From: Dermacentor variabilis
Taxonomy: Eukaryota > Arthropoda > Arachnida > Ixodida > Ixodidae
Reading direction: 5' to 3'
Assembly: GCF_050947875.1 (NCBI RefSeq)
Contig: NC_134572.1
Span: 123,437,105 to 123,501,104 of the forward strand
DNA length: 64,000 bases
A program made the position numbers and the translations under genes. Position 1 is the stretch's first letter. Each line of letters opens with the position of its first letter. The notes beneath the pieces are model-generated. The model saw only the letters and a list, made by a program, of their open reading frames with translations, did no database searches and was not told where the DNA came from. Shown piece by piece: positions 60,035 to 64,000 of this stretch.

Positions 60035-61643
60035 GTCTGGCAGATCCCGCAGATAGGAACGCCCTCGTCTGTGTGATCCCCTTCACATCCTTTGGCAGCG
60101 TGCCTTTTACGCCCGCTGTAAGAATCACGCCCGCTCATACCAACGCAGTCAGCTTCATACAGTCTGTAGCGCTAAAGATCCATCTCGACTAGCTATATTT
60201 TCTACAGTACTGCGTTTATTACCCTCGCTTGCCATGGCATCAGCTCCTTGCGACTGCTAGGTGAGCGACTGGCATCGACCAATGACCAGCACCCGTTTTC
60301 AATAGGCCTCCACTGGCGGCTTTCTGTGGTTTCCGCACGCAAGACGGATATGCGCCGTGGAAGCTCATCAGCAGCTGCTCCTGCTCTCTCGTCTTTTGAT
60401 ACAGGAAACTAGGACGTCCGTCTTCGCAGCACGGACATGTTACACGTCTGGCTCTAGCGAGATCCGACAGAGCTTTAGATTTTCGTCATACGGAACACGT
60501 TAGGCTCACTTCGTATGTGCGTCTAATACAGCTGACTACCGCGGCAGGTTACCGTGATTGTATAACAACATGGCAGCGCACGACAACCCGCTTGCATCCA
60601 AAATTCACCCTAAGAACTGGCTTTGCAGTTGCTATAGGTAGAACTGAGATTGCACGAAGGCAACTAATGGAGTGTCAAAATGACCCATCGCTTAGTCCCA
60701 TCTCATGCTGCGGACAAAGTCAGCAACGTTTTGTCGTGAGTATTGATATAAGTTGTTTCTTTTGATCCTGCTAGGCCTGGAGAAACGGCCCTGATCCAGA
60801 AAAGTGTTTTGATTTTCTCTTAGCAGACGGCACCCTAGCGATAGTGTTGGTGACTCCCTGGCATTGCGGAACGCTCTAAAAGCTTAATTCTTCATTGTAC
60901 CATTCATGCGATGATACGCTGTGGCATGATATTCACTGGCGGTATGGTGAAACGTTGATATCCTCACATGTCTGTCGAGGTTCCGCGGAGAGGCTGCATA
61001 GTGCCCGGTAATCCTAACGTGTCACGTACTGCGATGGCAAACAAACGTATCACGCAGAACTAAAACTCGCTCGTGTTTCAAGCAGTAACGTTACGCGAAG
61101 CCTGCCGATGTCAGAAACCATATTACCATGCAAACGTTCTGAGTCCACGAACGTAATCTTACAGCAGATCACGAAATGCGGCATTTGAGAAGGCAGACTA
61201 AAATGCACGCGCTCATTATGAAATGGTTTGCCTTTTGCTAGCTTACGCTCGCTTTTAACAGTATAGAAGTGATTTCTTTCTGAAAAAGTCAAAAAGAAAA
61301 CCAGCGCAGCAAAGAAGGCTGTAAAACGTAGATACAGTTTAAATAAGAACGTCGTGCGGCAGAAGGCACGCTTGAGTCATTTTTTTATTTTGCACCGCTG
61401 CGTGCACACAGTGTAGAGTGCATTGAACACTTTCTGGGTGTAGTCTTTCATGCAGTACTACCTGTTTTCTCAGCAGAGCGTATCAAAGCGCAATTCCCCT
61501 TGTCAATGACACAGTGTAGTGTGTGCATATGACTGTTCATGGAATTAATGCGCTGGTGGGCTTGGTAATGCGTTACCAAACCTTTTCTAAACTCACACAC
61601 ACAAATGAAAGGTTGTTACAAATGTCTGTTGCAGAACATATTC
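60035..61643. other. Non-coding stretch between the two fold-back elements
   Basis: No gene or repeat recognised. The flanking elements are in opposite orientation. Confidence 0.5.
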
Positions 61644-61653
61644 TTAAGGACCA

Positions 61654-62280
61654 TAGACTTTCATACAATAATCACTAGAGGGAACTAGGGAGCTGCGATC
61701 GTGCAGCCACCATAGGAATTATGGGAAGTACATAGATTTCTCTGATCTTCGTATTTGCGGATTCAGACGTTCTTGCGACTTTGTTTATTACATTTTATCT
61801 GTCTTCATGGTTCTAAATTACCAAAGCGATCTTTGCTTTTCTAAGTGCAGAACACTCTGCGAACACGCACAATCGTTACTAAGGGCAGCGGCTCATCCGG
61901 TCGAGGTGGCCAAATTGAAACGCGCCAAGCGTCTCAACACGCTGGTTTGACCGCAAGAATTTCATATGGGCGTTCTAGGCCGCTTGTCGTTGCATGCACC
62001 CGCGGCGTAATGGTTTCAATATCGGGCCTTTATGCTGGAGGTCCGGTGTTCGAATCCTCCCGTCAATCAAATTTAACAATGCTTATTTAAATGCCTACTA
62101 CACAGTACTTTGATGAAAATAACAAATTTACAAGGTCGCGCAGCCGTTTGAAGCCAGAAGGACGAAGTTTAGGCAAATCCATACACTTCCCTTGATTCCG
62201 ATGTTGGCTCAACCGCTCCTATTGCAGTTTCTGTAAACACTAAGAGATCCCTCTAGTAATTATTGTATGAAACCTTGATG
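61654..62280 (+). mobile_element. Fold-back element with tRNA-like core, copy 2
   Basis: The left end has TTTCATACAATAATCACT (61659) and the right end, reversed, TTTCATACAATAATTACT (62272 inward), then AGAGGGA. It is flanked by a perfect 10-base duplication, TTAAGGACCA, at 61644-61653 and 62281-62290. The core (about 61994-62075) reads like a tRNA: GCGGCGTAATGG at the box A position and GGTGTTCGAATCCTCCCG at the box B position. Length and layout equal copy 1, which lies in the other orientation. No protein is encoded. Confidence 0.8.
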
Positions 62281-62414
62281 TTAAGGACCAACTGCAGCAA
62301 AATGTTGGAGCGCGTGAAACGCCTAGCTTAGGATAGTGTAGATATATAGGAGCATTGGTATCAACTTCAAGGTTTCAAATACCAGCATAAGCGTCAAGAA
62401 AGGCTAAGATTAGC

Positions 62415-62720
62415 CACTTTAAGGCGAAAGCCTTAGATCCCTACGTTTCAAAGCCACGTTGTGACGTACAGAAAATATTACGTCACCCAAGTAAGGCCAG
62501 AAGCGAAGCAAAGCATGTCCAGCCGTGTATAAGAGATGATTAATGACTAGCAAAATTAATTATATATTAGTGATTGGATTAAGGCGGATTAGGGTGGGTT
62601 AAGGTCGATCGACTAAGGTGGGCTAAGGAGGATGAAAGTCGAATAATATGGATTACGTTGGATGAAGGAGGATTAGGGTGGATTACAGTAGGCTTTACAA
62701 GGCTTTAACATTCGCGTCTC
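62415..62720. repeat. Degenerate GATTAAGG array
   Basis: AAGGCGAAAGCCTTAG at 62421 is followed by irregular units such as GGATTAGGGTGGGTTAAGG and GGATGAAGGAGGATTAGGG (62573-62690). Related to the array at 3.85-4.03 kb. Confidence 0.5.
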
Positions 62721-62939
62721 TTGGGCGATAGCGAAGGAAACCTGAGAATGTTTTTGATACAGAAACAGGAAAAAAAAACCTGCCATTACCGCTAGCCAGA
62801 AGTGACCCGCTGGTGGCCACACATTAGCATTTAATTCATTTTTTCTACCTCAGGTCAATACGCGCTCAGGTACAACTTACCCTACATGACTGTATCATTC
62901 ACTGACCACAAAATATTTATCGCAAAGCTAAATGATCTT

Positions 62940-63250
62940 TCGTGGCCCACGCTAAACATAGGAGCATCGCCACATTGAGCACGAATCACATACAGCACAT
63001 TCTGTCTATTTATTTGTTGTCTTATCTGTATTACGTTTACTAGTGTACAATTACCCTGTTCTTAACTTACAATTTACATCTTTATGAGGCATTTCTTTCT
63101 TACTGAATATCTTGTTCTCATGATCTCCAGACCTTCTTTATGTGTTTTCTGTTGATACAATTGATGTTAACTCCTGAACGAGCACGGGTACCTCCCCCCC
63201 CCCCCACCTCATGTAATGCATTCTGGCCCGTAACGTGAAATAAATTAAAT
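62940..63250 (+). mobile_element. Possible LINE 3' UTR
   Basis: T-rich DNA, a C11-13 run at about 63197 and the end TAACGTGAAATAAATTAAATG resemble CR1-like 3' ends. There is no coding support. Confidence 0.3.
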
Positions 63251-63254
63251 GACC

Positions 63255-64000
63255 TGTAGCGCGGCTCCACGTCAGAGCAGACGAAGACCACTGCGCAGCT
63301 GCATTCTATATCCCCTCTCTTAGATATACGTGGTCTGGCCGTCTGGACTGTATAGCCTTGTCGACAGTTGTGGAAGGCGTAGCAATACCTTCTGCTCTGC
63401 GCAAACTAAAGACTTTGCCTCTGCATAAAGCGGTTGTCCTTACGGACTCAAAGGCCGCGTTACAACTATACCGTGGTCTTCCATCCCTCAAGTTCCCATG
63501 CAAATCACTAGCCATCGTGCAAGAAATCAACAACAAAGGCTTTACAGTAAAGTTTCAGTGGATTCCCTCCCACATTGGTATTTCTGGCAAAGAAAAAGCT
63601 GATGCGCTTACATACGCAGCGCTCTATCATCTTCCCAAAGTCAAGGCTCCAAAGAGTATTCAGGTGGTAAAATCTGACATTCGAAATCACTTTGGTTCGC
63701 TTTGGGTTCCACCGCATATGCCCTGCGTAACCAAGAGATTTCACCGAGAGGAAGCCTCACTTCTATATCGAATAAGGACACGATCTACTAGTACACCGGC
63801 CTGGTTATATAAGACGGGGCGAATAATTTCTCCGAACTGTGTGGCATGCAACGAGACAGGAGACATTGAGCCAGAAATTCCATGATGAAACGGACGCTCT
63901 CCTGAAGAATCTGGAAAAGAAGGACCTTCCGCATGCGTGCCTGCACCACCTTGTATTTCCCGAGGGATCACTTATAGCCCGCAAAGAAACTTCACGTCTG
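63255..64000 (+). pseudogene. LINE fragment: RNase H and C-terminal zinc motif, cut by window end
   Basis: On the + strand the frame reads AAFYIPSLRYTWSGRL (about 63295), STVVEGVAIPSALRKL, VVLTDSKAAL (catalytic Asp), KFQWIPSHIGISGKEKADAL, then EEASLLYRIRTRS and CVACNETGD. A frameshift near 63870-63890 follows, after which DALLKNLEKKDLPHACL and HHLVFPEGSLIARKETSRL continue to the window end. It is an I-like LINE terminus related to the element at 10 kb (WLPSHCGVIGNEDADKAA). RT is absent on the left. Confidence 0.8.

Noticed and set aside
61994..62075. Functional tRNA gene
   Set aside because: Box A and box B words are present, but the acceptor stem does not pair and the same stretch recurs inside a repeated fold-back element, so it is treated as a tRNA-like part of a mobile unit.

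Overview
The window looks like nuclear DNA of an arthropod, most likely a hard tick (Ixodidae). Four things support this: short exons with GT/AG splice sites in long AT-rich introns, the amino-terminal immunoglobulin exons of a Dscam gene, a tRNA-derived SINE that resembles the Ruka family of ixodid ticks, and several non-LTR retrotransposons of RTE and RNase H-bearing (I-like) type. The species assignment is inference. No prokaryotic genes, rRNA genes or functional tRNA genes were seen.

One host gene is recognisable, on the + strand between about 17.0 and 34.2 kb. Five exons (17030-17327, 23636-23794, 25722-25868, 28316-28433, 34019-34209) splice in frame and encode Ig1, both halves of Ig2 and both halves of Ig3 of a Dscam-family adhesion receptor. 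Every internal junction has GT/AG ends and compatible phases (1, 1, 1, 2), and the last exon ends in phase 1. The signal-peptide exon should lie upstream and Ig4 onward downstream of the window. The exons that form large alternative arrays in fly Dscam1 (Ig2 and Ig3 amino-terminal halves) are present here once each, so this looks like a non-hypervariable Dscam.

Most of the rest is transposable elements and simple repeats. 9.8-12.1 kb: a 5'-truncated RNase H-bearing LINE (- strand) between perfect 17-bp target-site duplications. 13.2-14.3 kb: a diverged repeat array split by a SINE with a 12-bp duplication. 29.0-29.65 kb: a decayed LINE 3' part inside a Dscam intron. 34.7-39.8 kb: a two-ORF LINE (- strand) with both frames open. 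40.3-41.9 kb: an old CR1/Jockey-like LINE interrupted by a rearranged RTE. 42.2-43.0 kb: a dead RTE copy. 43.2-43.6 and 55.8-56.6 kb: probable MITEs. 46.4-48.9 kb: two LINE pieces in opposite orientation. 51.2-54.4 kb: a nearly intact RTE with one stop codon, whose 5' end carries a SINE. 63.26-64.0 kb: a LINE RNase H fragment running off the window.

The most unusual object is a pair of equal-length (about 620 bp) fold-back elements at 59.41-60.03 and 61.65-62.28 kb. They lie in opposite orientation, share terminal inverted repeats and long inverted arms, and each carries a tRNA-like core. Nothing in the window looks like an operon. The retroelement genes work in cis for their own mobilisation, and the Dscam exons belong to one transcript.
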